This document shows positions 1-9,643 of a stretch of DNA of 64,000 bases, piece by piece. The stretch's first letter is position 1, and each line of letters opens with the position of its first letter. The notes beneath the pieces are model-generated. The model searched no databases and had not been told where the DNA came from. It saw only the letters and a list, made by a program, of their open reading frames with translations. The stretch lies in contig JAYKYS010000009.1 of assembly GCA_036924285.1 (NCBI GenBank), positions 14,198,001 through 14,262,000 on the forward strand. Reading direction: 5' to 3'. Both the position numbers and the translations under genes were made by a program. Source of the DNA: Asterella californica (taxonomy: Eukaryota; Streptophyta; Marchantiopsida; Marchantiales; Aytoniaceae).

Positions 1-410
1 GCTCTGTTTGTTAGCAAAGAGAAGTTTCTCTTGCTTTGAGCTACGCTTCGATGGTTTTGGGTCAGGGTTGTGATTCAAGGGGTGTTTTTAAGGGCTTTTG
101 AAGCAGGTTACAGACCGCTCTGGTCTGTTTCTCAGTTCTGTGCTCTTAGGAGAAAGAACTGGCAGTGTACATACATTTGGGAGTGGTATATATCGCAGCA
201 TTCGCTTTCGTGGTTGTTTTTTCTCTGTCTTGTCTCTGTTTCAGCACACAATTTCTCCACAGCCAGGAACCTCGTGTTTTCCTGGACATCCTTCACGCAA
301 AACGTCCGACGCGACACCGTTCGACTGTTCAGGCCGTTCGAGAGTCTAAACTTGTTGTCCTTGGATCCATCGAGAACATAGAGTTCTTCAAGAAATTAAA
401 TACAATATGA
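1..410 (+). repeat. LTR-like direct repeat, copy A (window edge)
   Basis: This block is repeated in diverged form at 828-1190. Shared landmarks, in order, are a GTTAGCAAA start, ACGCTTCG, a GACC...GGTCT inverted motif, TTTCTCAGTT(C/T)TGTG, CGTGGTTGTTTT and TCTCCACAGCCAGGAAC. Length and order are what LTR copies or tandem solo LTRs would show, but no TG...CA ends, primer-binding site or target duplication could be fixed, because the block runs off the left edge. Short open frames here are not conserved between the two copies and are not genes. Copy A keeps CG dinucleotides where copy B often has CA or TG, which suggests copy B decayed by deamination of methylated cytosine. Confidence 0.5.
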
Positions 411-827
411 AGTTTCATCGGCCGACTTGAGAGATGTGAGTAAAATTAGCTTGTAGGGAGACACTTACGTCAGATTTTTATTCGTCTATGATCTGAAATT
501 GGGTTGTTCTTTGCGATCAGGAGGAGTTTTTGGAGGTTTGATCACATGCGACCAAGAATCAAATATATCTCGGCTGTAAGAAGTCGGATCTAAGAGTTGT
601 TGGAGTCAATGAAGTCAAGGTGGAAGACCTTATCTATATATGAAATCAGTTTGGCAAAAAGAGAAAATTCTTAGATAGGTCTTTTTGATCTTTTCGCTAT
701 GATTTTTATCTTTTTTTCGATTTGGTAGAACTCTAGTTGGTTATATACGGCTTGTGATAGCTAGTTTTAGCTAAAGGCTTGTACATGGATATTGTTTGGA
801 TCTGGGTTTGAATCGTGCGATACTGAT
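411..827. other. Spacer between the two LTR-like repeats
   Basis: No gene, no protein similarity I can recognise and no repeat shared with the rest of the window. It is AT-leaning with short T runs. Confidence 0.4.
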
Positions 828-1190
828 GCAAAGCTTTTTGTTAGCAAATGGATGTTCTCTTTATTTTGAGTTACGCTTCGGTAATTTTGGATCTAGGTTG
901 AGATTCAGAGACTTGTTTTAGGAGGTTAGGTGTAGATTATAGACCATTCAGGTCTATTTCTCAGTTTTGTGTTCTTAGAGAAAAATAAAAGAGTGTATAT
1001 AAAAGTGAGAGCTGGTATGTCTTGCGAAGCTTGTTCTCGTGGTTGTTTTTCTCTTTCTTGTCTCTGTTCAGCGATATCTCCACAGCCAGGAACTCACATT
1101 TTCATGGACAACCTTCATGCAAAATTCGATAAGATACCGCTTTGTGGATTAATTATACATTCATGAGCGTCAAGGTATCATGTCCTCGTA
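828..1190 (+). repeat. LTR-like direct repeat, copy B
   Basis: Diverged second copy of the block at 1-410, in the same orientation and about 827 bases away. It holds a TATA-like GTATATAAAAG near 993-1003, at the place where copy A has GGTATATATCG, so this may be an old retroelement promoter. Many differences from copy A are C-to-T or G-to-A. An LTR identity is inference. Confidence 0.45.
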
Positions 1191-1571
1191 GTTGTTTTGG
1201 CATCACTTTATCTTGTGTTTAAAAGTACTTGAGAGAAATATGGAGGTATTATGCGGAGTAAGTAACTAGGACGACGAGCAATGGAAGAAGAAAAGATACC
1301 AAAGATAACATGTGAGTCTTCTAACATAAGGAGATCTTCGATATGCAAAACGTCCTCCACAAAGGGAAAACATCTTAGAAGCGGGAGTAAAGTCCTCTAT
1401 ATCCACCGGTACCTCGAGGACGCGTAAATCATCTCTAAGTGAAACAAATCTCTCCGGCAGCTAGAAGTCCGACGGTATACCTATGAGAGACCAAGCCTTG
1501 CACTTTGACACTTTCACTCTGAACCTTACCAAGGTCAATTGAGAGACGAGGTGATCAAAGACAACACCGAC

Positions 1572-1955
1572 TTAGTCCGCCGGACGTACGATGTGCATAT
1601 CATCAGCTAGAGATGGAAAAACACAACATGGAGCAGCCAAGGCGATGGCCAGGAGAGCTCTATAGTGAGCCAAGGCAAAGAGAGGTCCATCCAAAGGATC
1701 TCCCTGACAAGTATCTGCAGCGGAGCTGATGACTGTAACCTCCTCTATCGTCAGACCGTGTTGATAATAAAGAGAATAGGAAGAACCATAGAAAGATCGC
1801 ACGAAGAGAACGAGATCCTTCAAAGATCCACCGCCATCCATGAGCTCCCTAAAGATGGAAGCGCGAGAAATATTATTAAAAGTATTTTTCACGTCCATCT
1901 GTAGGACAACACAATCGAGATAGTTGTCCAAAAGAGCCATAATGTCGAAAGTCAC
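1572..1955 (-). pseudogene. Non-LTR reverse transcriptase core fragment
   Basis: An open stretch of about 127 codons. It contains the palm motif LQMDVKNTFNNISR (with the first catalytic aspartate), the TCQGDPLDGPLFAL motif (normally RQGDPLGGPLFAL in this family) and FPSLADDMHIV with the catalytic ADD. These are RT motifs A, B and C in the right order and spacing. Upstream on the same strand (1960-2100) the frame continues as PIAIGEIF and HQFGVATLG with in-frame stops, so the RT was longer. Downstream (1310-1560) are thumb-like motifs such as SKCKAWSLIG and LRVLEVPVDI. It would copy element RNA into DNA; this copy cannot. Confidence 0.8.
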
Positions 1956-2899
1956 AGACTCACAACTTCCAAGCGTCGCAACTCCAAACTGATGTGGACA
2001 AAGGTGGTCCTAAAAAGTATCTCGAAGCTGAAGAACAATGATACGATTGATAAATCATAAGAAAATCTCGCCGATGGCTATCGGTTGAATCCTTCTACCA
2101 TCCTTTGTCATGACCAAAAGTCTAGCTGCCCCAGTACCTGAGCTATAGACTGAGGAATATGTCCCTGAGCTACTGCTGCCGCTACTTGAAAAAGCTCCGT
2201 GAAACCACTAGAGGGGTCGTCTTTCTGAAAAAAATCTCGTAGGTGCTCGTAGACCATCCCAGACAGACCTCTCGAAGATAGACTGGAGCCGTACACAAGA
2301 CCGAGACAAACAAAGATCTATCGAGACATAATGACTCCTCAGACTGATAGTCTTGAACCTTAGGTGGTGGAGGATCACTCGGTAGAAGGTGAAAGAAACA
2401 TAACGCATCGATCGTCTCCTCAGTAAGACATGCCACTGACAAATGATGCAATGCTCTAGCAGCTCTACTATCCTCTCCAACTTGACTTAACATCCTACAA
2501 CGCGTATGCGGACGAAAGATGAGACATCGCGTGTAGAGGCAGACTCGCTCTTATCTCGTATCACACATACTGATTCTTCTTGTAAGGCCGCCCAATCACC
2601 TATGCAGAATCTCCAAAGAAGAGCCGTCATCTCTCGACGTTCTCCTTTGCCACCTTGGGTATAACGAAGGAACCAACGAGGAAGTAGGAGAAAAAATAAC
2701 CATGCCACCTCGTTCCTGATATTCCGTGTTAACATGTCGAGAGGTAAACGGAATGCATGCCTCATCTCGTCATGAAGAGCACGAGGTAACCGATGGAACA
2801 AACGCGGACAAGAGAAACTCATCTCGAACAATCTCAGAATAGTGCTAGAGTGGACTCTCAACCACTCTCAAGACTTAGGAGAAACTCCAAGAAGAAAGA

Positions 2900-3136
2900 C
2901 TAACAATGTTGTAATGACTGCACGTGTAGATCTCCGCTCTCGGCTAACTTGGGCATCCCATGTGATCGTATCATAGCTCTGTGTATCTTTCTCACATGAG
3001 ATTTTATCCCTTGCGAGGTAAATAACTGATTGCACATCGGACATGATGTGTCTCGAATTTCATGAGAGAGAGAATATCCATAGTTCAAAAAAGAATAATA
3101 TCCGACCAAACGATACTCGTAATAAAAACATCTCAA
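2900..3136 (-). pseudogene. C2H2 zinc finger at the N-terminus of the non-LTR element
   Basis: The translated stretch has a single classic C2H2 finger, CPMCNQLFTSQGIKSHVRKIH without its last spacing residues (C-x2-C-x12-H-x4-H form). It is followed by a short basic stretch and a stop. In R2-like retrotransposons one to three such fingers precede the reverse transcriptase and bind the DNA target. Its position upstream of the RT on the same strand fits that role. Confidence 0.65.
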
Positions 3137-3140
3137 GAAA

Positions 3141-4392
3141 AAACTCTGTAAAAAGAATAACTATGAAATGATGAAAAAAAGAGAAGAAAAAATAACAAGA
3201 AGTCCCTCAAAAATCTCTCAAAAACCCAAAAAAAAAACTATGTAACCCTAAAACTCTCAAAAATTTAAAACTATTTAATACTCATTCATTTCTTCATAAA
3301 AAATATCAATTCTAAGACAAAAAAAAATAAAAAAATAAAAAAATATATATAAAAACCACTGCAGTATCTCACCTCACCACCCTCCCCTCTCTTAAAAACA
3401 CTCACTGTACGCTATCCTCTCCCCTCCCGCACACCGCCTCTGCTCCTTCGCTCCGCGCGCGCGCGCCATCCATCAATAAAGGTGAAAGTGCCGTTAGGGT
3501 TTATCCCCGTCTTCGTAGTCTGAGGATCTCTTCCCACCAGGCGTAAACCATTTCCTTTCATCCATCGAGACTGTGTTCGATAGTGAGCTTCAGCAGATCT
3601 GATACACACGTATCGGAAAAGCATGCCAAGACACCACGAGAATCATACAGGCACGAACCTTGAAAATTCACGCTATGGAAGAGAGAGAGAGAGAGAGGTG
3701 TGGAGAAATTTCATGTAAACTCCACTACCTAGATCGATATATTTCATTAGATGACTCTGATGAGCAAGCACCCTCTGATGCCACGAGCCATAACAATCGA
3801 AACTGGAACGCGATGGTGAAAAGAAATACTAAAGCTATGGTCGTTACTTCACTGGCTTTGATGGTTTTCTTAAAGAGTCGAAGAAATGCAAGGATGCAGA
3901 ATTCTTGTGGTTTAGATCGAAATGCAAGATTTACATGGTACCTTAATCTGTACTCATTTGTCGCAAGTTACTTTTATTTACAACTTCCGGATGATTGCTT
4001 CGTTAGCACAAAAAACTAGGATGATCTTTGCTAGCCAACTGCTACATAACTAAAATCATAAGATTCTTTCACAGGCTATAGTGAAACAATTTGCCTGGCT
4101 AGCCGCGTGCAGATCATCTCGTTGCGTACTGATGATTTACGGTGTTCTGGGGGACAGATTCATCCCCTACTGACGCTAGCAGACCGACAGAAGAGGCCCT
4201 ATTCTGAGGCTGTGCTCCACACATAGCTTCAGTTGTCCTCTGGATGTAATCCCTCAGATGACTCGGGCGATAAGGTCCATGACGACCCTGCATAACACAC
4301 CGCCCATGAAACGAGCCAGTTTAAATACTCAGATATTGTGGTGGGAACTCACCATTAAATTCTGTGCTCTTTTCGGAAATGACAAACTTGTA
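3141..4392. other. Spacer: A-rich tract, (CG)n run, MYB 3' flank
   Basis: 3160-3360 is A-rich low-complexity sequence. 3450-3467 is a short alternating GC run. 3380-3640 would be the 5' untranslated leader of the minus-strand non-LTR element if it extended this far. 3660-4392 is the 3' flank and probable 3' UTR side of the MYB gene; I see no coding signal in it. Confidence 0.4.
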
Positions 4393-7300
4393 TTAAGCGG
4401 TGTCAACTCTGTAAACCCGTGGGTTTGTGGAAGAAGAAGGAACCTTTTTTCGGACAGCAGCATGCCAATGGTTCTTAATGGAGTTGTCAGTTCTGCCAGG
4501 AAGCATCTGTAACGAAACAATGATAGAAAACTTTGTTATTATTAAGATTGTTGCCAGAACCCTGGCCACTAGGACCTAACCTGCCTTGTGTTGTACAGTT
4601 TGCCAGTGGGTGAGCCTTAATGACAACGGGTCACCAGTTTACCACTTCAAAGAGCTTAGAATGCATAGAACTTAAGGGTTGTTGTGGACAATTTTCATGG
4701 CCTTCTAAAGGAGCTTCTTGTATCAAAGACAATATACGGAAAGCTTGCTGCTGTGAGATTTTGACAACCGACCTCGGATTATGATAACATGCCAAATTGA
4801 ATATATAAGTTTCCAGTGAAGTCATGTAATCCAAGAAATGCGTGAACGAAGAAGAGATAACGGCACAAACCAGTACCTAGATCTCCAGTTGGACACGAAT
4901 TCAAACCTTGGCAATTGCCGACCATCTGTTGCCAAAAGTCGCATGAGCACGCACAAGGAGCTGCTCTTCCTCAGGTGTCCAGTCTTCCTTTTTGATGTTC
5001 GGCTGCAAATGATTCACCCAACGTTCTCTGCATTGCTTTCCTAAGCGATCTGGGTTACGCGGTCACAAAGAAGCTTTCACTGCCTGAGTTGGAGGAAGCC
5101 GACAATTAACCATGACATGCAGACCAAGGTAAGAGCTTGAACAAGCATGACTCTACTTATGTGGTGTGTGTTGGGGGGGCGGGGAGGGGGGTTGTTGCTA
5201 CAGCAGTATGAGATGTAAATTCTCGTGATAACTGTCCCTGGGAGATGGGCAAACTCAGCAGTAGTTTGTCATGCGCTCTCAAGAGCCGAAGCTTAATTTT
5301 GCAGAAAATGCCATGCATCCACCTGCTTTAGTTGCATGATACCATTTGATCATGACTTTGCTCTGCTACGCACATATTGATAGCAAACTCAGCAATGCGT
5401 GGCAAAGTCAGTATTAGTTCAAACATTGCAAGGACGGCATTGCGGCTAAAGGGTTGCATACTGCTGTGATAAGCAAAATTAAAGATATACGATAATCAGA
5501 TTTCATGCTTAGCTGCTGATGAATCTAAGGTACTGGCACCCTGGTAGCAAGCTGTAACTCTGAATCAAGAAGTACCAGGAGTATCGAGAACTGTGGAGAT
5601 CAGTTCTACATGCATCTATCGTCTAGTGGCGGTAGCAGTTAAACAACTTAATAATGACAAACTCAACAAGAAAGCTGTTGGACTGTGATCAGATTCCCAA
5701 CATCACATCGTGCCTAGTTTAGCAAGCTCATGACAGGAGGTAAGCGTCTGTTCCACTCACTTGACATGAATGTTGCAATCAAGGACCATCGCCTGGTACC
5801 ATAAGTGTTCACGAGCTTAATCAACAATCTATCATCTGCTATCCCCCAGTGTCCCTTTCCGGAATGTCTGGGTAGAGTGTTTCTTCCTTGAGCTGGAAGA
5901 CCAAGGGTGTGTTGCCCACTCGATGAGAAATCACTGGATATCTTCTGAGTTCCAGGTGTGTTTGTTTGTCCTGAATGTTGACCAGTCTTCAGTGAATTCC
6001 AAATGTACCCCTGATTTACAGGAGCAAATATCAAACAAGGTGTACTGGCAGAAACAAGTATTCAAAGGAGGACTAAAGACAATCAGGTGCTGCGAAGACC
6101 CAAGATAAAACTCTGACAGTCCCAACGATGTGTTGCAAGGTACAACTGACTGGTCCACCCTCACACTCCACACTTGAGGGAGCAGACATTGTAGGCTGAA
6201 ATGACGAGTTATTCACTTGAGACTCTTAAGGCTACTGACCATAGCCTGGTCAGAAGTGGTACACACGGCAGATCCTTCAGATTGACCGAGGGCTGAGAAA
6301 TCATGCTCAACCGGACAAAGATGTCCAGGAAGTTTGGGCCTTCCACCCCACTGATCTTTCTCGGTTGGAGGAGCTCTGAGTTGCTGCTCTCTTGCCACAA
6401 ACTCATGAGAGAAAGGTTGCATTCGTGGATTCTGGGTTACCAGCATACAGCTGCTTCTTGTGGGTTGCTCTTGAAGATGGGTAGTCTCTTGGGGTTCTTG
6501 TCTCACGTGGCCGAAAGCACTGTCTGCTGACAACTGTAGGGCAGGAGAATTACCCATAGACAAGCCATCTGATCCATGAGGCGAGCTGAAAAGGGCAGAA
6601 AGTGGACCGGAAGCTGAAGTTGTAGGTAGAGGTACTCGTAGAGATGGCATTGATCCAGAATTAGGAGCTGGGATTGGATGCACCGGGGTGCTCAAACCCC
6701 AGACTCGAGGTGCAACCCCGTCAGAGGAGGTTAATGGTACTTCGCTGTGTGGTGTCGCCAAGGTACTCTGGCTGATGTTAACGAGAGGCAACGCTGGATA
6801 CCAAAGGATATAATGGAAATGGGGAAGCTGCAGCAGAGGCGCACCTGTTGAATGCTGACAAGCGTGATATGGCAGCCAGGTCGAAGGTCGAAAAGGATAG
6901 CATGATCTTAGCTCAGACTGATCATACCAGCAAGAAAACATACTAGGGTGCTCAGCACTCCATTGAGGTTTTATGCCCACTCCATCCGCAACCACAAGGT
7001 GACTTGGACCTTGCACATTTTGTCTAGATGCTGGAAAGTACTGCGCTGTGGGCATACCAGTACTGAGATTAGAATTCGGCGAAGGTTGGTTGATTGAGTC
7101 TGTTGGCAAGTGAGGCTGGAACTTAGGAGCAATACGGTTTGGGGGAGAATATGGAGTGGCATGTGTAATCAATCTGCTTGCTTGGCAAGTAAGGTCCACA
7201 TCATCACCTACACGCTGACTGTCTTCAGCTTTGCTGAAAGGCACTTCTTGTGGCTGCTGTACAATCAGACGACATAGGAAGAAGTTGCTGTGATTCAAAA

Positions 7301-7429
7301 AGTTCTAGAGAGAGTTGGTAGCTGAAAGATTCGGCTGCGCTAGAAGCCTTCTACGGTTGGACGCTTAATGGACCCAATGTCAAATTTGAAAGCGACGCTG
7401 GCAGATTGGAGGTCCTCTACCTTCGGCAT
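4393..7429 (-). CDS. R2R3-MYB transcription factor (MYB98-like clade?)
   Basis: A nuclear DNA-binding transcription factor with two C-terminal MYB repeats. Exons on the minus strand are 7355-7429, 6217-7256, 5761-6044, 4907-5049 and 4393-4506; phases agree and the product is 551 aa. R2 spans about 435-487 with Trp 438, 458 and 477; R3 spans about 488-535 with Trp 490, 509 and 528. All six repeat tryptophans are at normal spacing. Core motifs are GKQCRERW in R2 and LPGRTDNSIKNHW in R3. The first R3 position is Trp, not the Phe/Ile usual in plant R2R3-MYBs, and R2 resembles the MYB98/64/119 group. The family's usual HWNATKRR is HWHAAVRKK here. The N-terminal 370 residues are low-complexity, rich in Ser/Pro/Gln, and probably regulatory. 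The first exon (25 codons) and the intron at 6045-6216 are inferred from splice sites and phase; the MYB exons are secure. Clade assignment is tentative. Confidence 0.85.
5173..5191 (+). other. G-run tract in MYB intron
   Basis: Three consecutive G runs (7, 4 and 6 bases) separated by single bases, inside the 5050-5760 intron. The G-rich strand is the one opposite the MYB transcript. It could form a G-quadruplex in DNA; no function is shown. Confidence 0.35.
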
Positions 7430-8603
7430 TGTGGAGTCTTCAGTTCGCGTCCCACACGAGGGTACTTGGGAGAACTCCTTATGAAGCAGCTGAAAATTTT
7501 ACGGCTGTTTGTGCTTGCACGGGATAAATTGGGGACTTGGCTGCTGTATTGTTCCTGTGATTCTCCATATCTGCTATCGCTAAACTAGACGACGCAGCCC
7601 CACCTTCCAAGAATCCGTTGTATTCTTCTAGATCCCTCACCCTTGGGACAAGTATGTCCTCGTGAACCCCGTTTCATGGCTCCTTCAAAACAGCCTCATA
7701 CACTGATGCGGATGTTGAATAACCGGGAGGTTTACGCTATACTCTTGTGAAAAAAGTGCAAATACCTTTATACTACCTTCAAACAATAGTTGGGCTCTGG
7801 ACCTATAGCTGAGGAACACAATATCTATACCAGGAACACTTCTAATGCAGCTAGCTGCATTGAAAGTTGTAAACTGGAAGTCGCGTTCAGAAAATCAGTA
7901 CGTGAAAGCGTCTCCCCATCTACTCTGCAACGACTTGCATTCAGGAGATGCGCAAAGCGGGAGAACGATGTACTTTATAGTCGTGTAAGGGAGAATGCAC
8001 TTGGTTGAATTGAAGAAAGGAGGGGCGGAACTGAAGACAGGAGGGCAAACTGTCGAGGAGGGGCAAAAGACTCCTACCTTGAAGGAAAAACCTGCGAGCA
8101 ATTCGTTACACGTGCTGAAGGGGAAACTTTACCACCTACAGGTAATGTATTGCACGACCGGATGGAGCAGCAGAAACATAAACGCTATTGCACTTTGTAC
8201 GTAACTCATATCTACTGTGTGGTAAAATGCCAGAGTCACTTTACATGAGGCGGCCTGATGTTCGACACTTCAGAACTACAAAAGCTGAAGCGTTGAATTT
8301 CCCCGCTTTGGGAAGTCCTGACAGCTAATGGCAAAGCATTCATGAATTCTGTCGAAGCTGGAGAAAGAACTGCGACTAGAAACAGACAGCAACGCAGGAA
8401 GTAGTTTACAGGCCAAGAAACCGCTGCGGCAAGGTATAAGGATACTTCACCAAGTTCAGAAGCGAATACAGCGCGATTGAACGGCTGCCGTAAGCCAGCA
8501 ACTTTAAACGTTACAGGACAATCAGCTGTCCGTCGATGAAAATCCACAGATTGCTGGCAACAGCCCGGCCATTCTTATGCTCTATCTGCGCATTGCATGC
8601 CTT
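7430..8603. other. Intergenic: MYB upstream region and 3' flank of small gene
   Basis: This region holds the promoter and 5' UTR side of the minus-strand MYB gene, and the 3' side of the minus-strand small gene ending at 8604. Short open frames in both strands (for example 8236-8547 minus) show no recognisable family. No repeat seen. Confidence 0.4.
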
Positions 8604-9027
8604 CTATTGCACCTCCTCGTGCATGCCCTGCTTGCGCATTTCAAGCTCCACGACCGTCCGAATCGAGGATACGTTCAGCCATTCTACTCCAATTTCTGTC
8701 ATCCCCGACGACTTCGGCCCCTCTGGCATACGGGTTACTCTCCACATCTCAAGGTAGGGTACGTTCAAGACTACAGAAGCATACTTGATTCTCAATTTCC
8801 CTGCTGGGTCCTGAACTGATTCTGAGCGATTCAGAAATGAGGATATTCAGACAATATGTTGTGTACTTCCCTTTCTTCCCCTATGAAAGAACTAATTATC
8901 GCGTTCGCTAAGTTGCTTTTCATATCACATCTTCCCCGCCCAATTGTTTTTGCTTTACCTGATCGTAGGATTTGAACGTCCCGACGAGCTGAGAAAACGT
9001 TTCCACGGTGTAAGTAACGGACGCCAT
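8604..9027 (-). CDS. Small two-exon protein of unknown family (91 aa)
   Basis: Exons are 8959-9027 and 8604-8810, joined phase 0 across a 148-base intron with CAG|GTAAAG donor and TTCAG|GAC acceptor. The ATG at 9027 is the first in frame after a TAA, which supports the start. The product is hydrophilic, with no signal peptide or membrane segment. It begins MASVTYTVETFSQLVGTF and has a distinctive centre VVLNVPYLEMWRVTRMPEG and a tail GVEWLNVSSIRTVVELEMR. Composition and splice signals look like a real conserved protein, but I do not recognise it and assign no function. It diverges from the plastid DedA-like gene over about 0.6 kb, so a shared promoter is possible. The end is less certain: a GTG after codon 65 or so of exon 2 could be a donor leading to further exons. 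Confidence 0.55.
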
Positions 9028-9643
9028 GTAGTTAGGGGCCAACTCTCTGTTTTACCGCCGAAGTACACTGTTGAATTCCGAAGAGGTAGCAGCCGAGAGC
9101 AAGCGGTCGTGATCTCCGCTGCTCCAGCTCTTAAGACACTGCAGTGCAGTCGAAACCATGAGCAAGTTATCCACGGTGGGAGTTGCGGCTGTAGAGGAGC
9201 CCGATGACTTGCTAAGAGCACGGCCGTCTACAACTCCAGCGGACACACCGGCTCAGCATCCCGCTTGCCCTCCTAGGCTGCTAGATGCAGTAGTTGAACC
9301 CAAAAGAGTAGCCACAGATGGCTTGGAGGAGGAGTTGGGGCGCGGTGGAGTTGCGTACTGGATAACGAGGGCTATGATGGGTTGTTTTAGCGCGGCTGCT
9401 AGAGAGATGTGCTGTTGAAACATTGTAACGCATGGGAGAGGCTTTCTTGTAGGTGGCATCAACTGACCTGACGTGGACGTGGCATTGGCGCCACTCTTTC
9501 TGCTGGAGAATCGTAAGCAGAAGCAGTGGCCAGAATATGCCATACTTTGCCTACCACCCGGACATAGGACGATATACCAAAACCAACAGTGGCGAGCTCC
9601 GTTGCAATAAGATCACCACTTGGCTGGCGCTGCTTCATGCGGT
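9028..9643. promoter_or_regulatory. Candidate bidirectional promoter region
   Basis: An interval of 616 bases between the divergent starts at 9027 (minus) and 9644 (plus). It must hold the 5' UTRs and core promoters of both genes, unless one has a remote first exon. Open frames here (for example 9052-9246 minus) end at the TAA directly upstream of the small gene's ATG and are probably leader sequence. No TATA box is convincing. Confidence 0.4.

Larger units (their letters stand above)
1290..3140 (-). mobile_element. R2-like non-LTR retrotransposon remnant
   Basis: Read on the minus strand, the order is a C2H2 zinc finger (about 3030-3095), an upstream helical region (about 2490-2860), the pre-RT segment with GMVYEHLRD (about 2255-2290), the reverse transcriptase core (about 1572-2060) and a thumb-like segment (about 1310-1560). 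The order and motifs match a streptophyte/protist non-LTR lineage that carries N-terminal zinc fingers and a C-terminal restriction-like endonuclease. The endonuclease is not present here; the copy stops before it. Frameshifts and stops break the reading frame at several places, so it is dead. A related endonuclease-bearing 3' end is at 20430-21670. The lineage name is from memory of family motifs, not a search. Confidence 0.75.

Noticed and set aside
70..410. Three overlapping frames (103, 83 and 81 codons) at the left edge
   Set aside because: They lie in the LTR-like repeat and are not preserved in its second copy at 828-1190.
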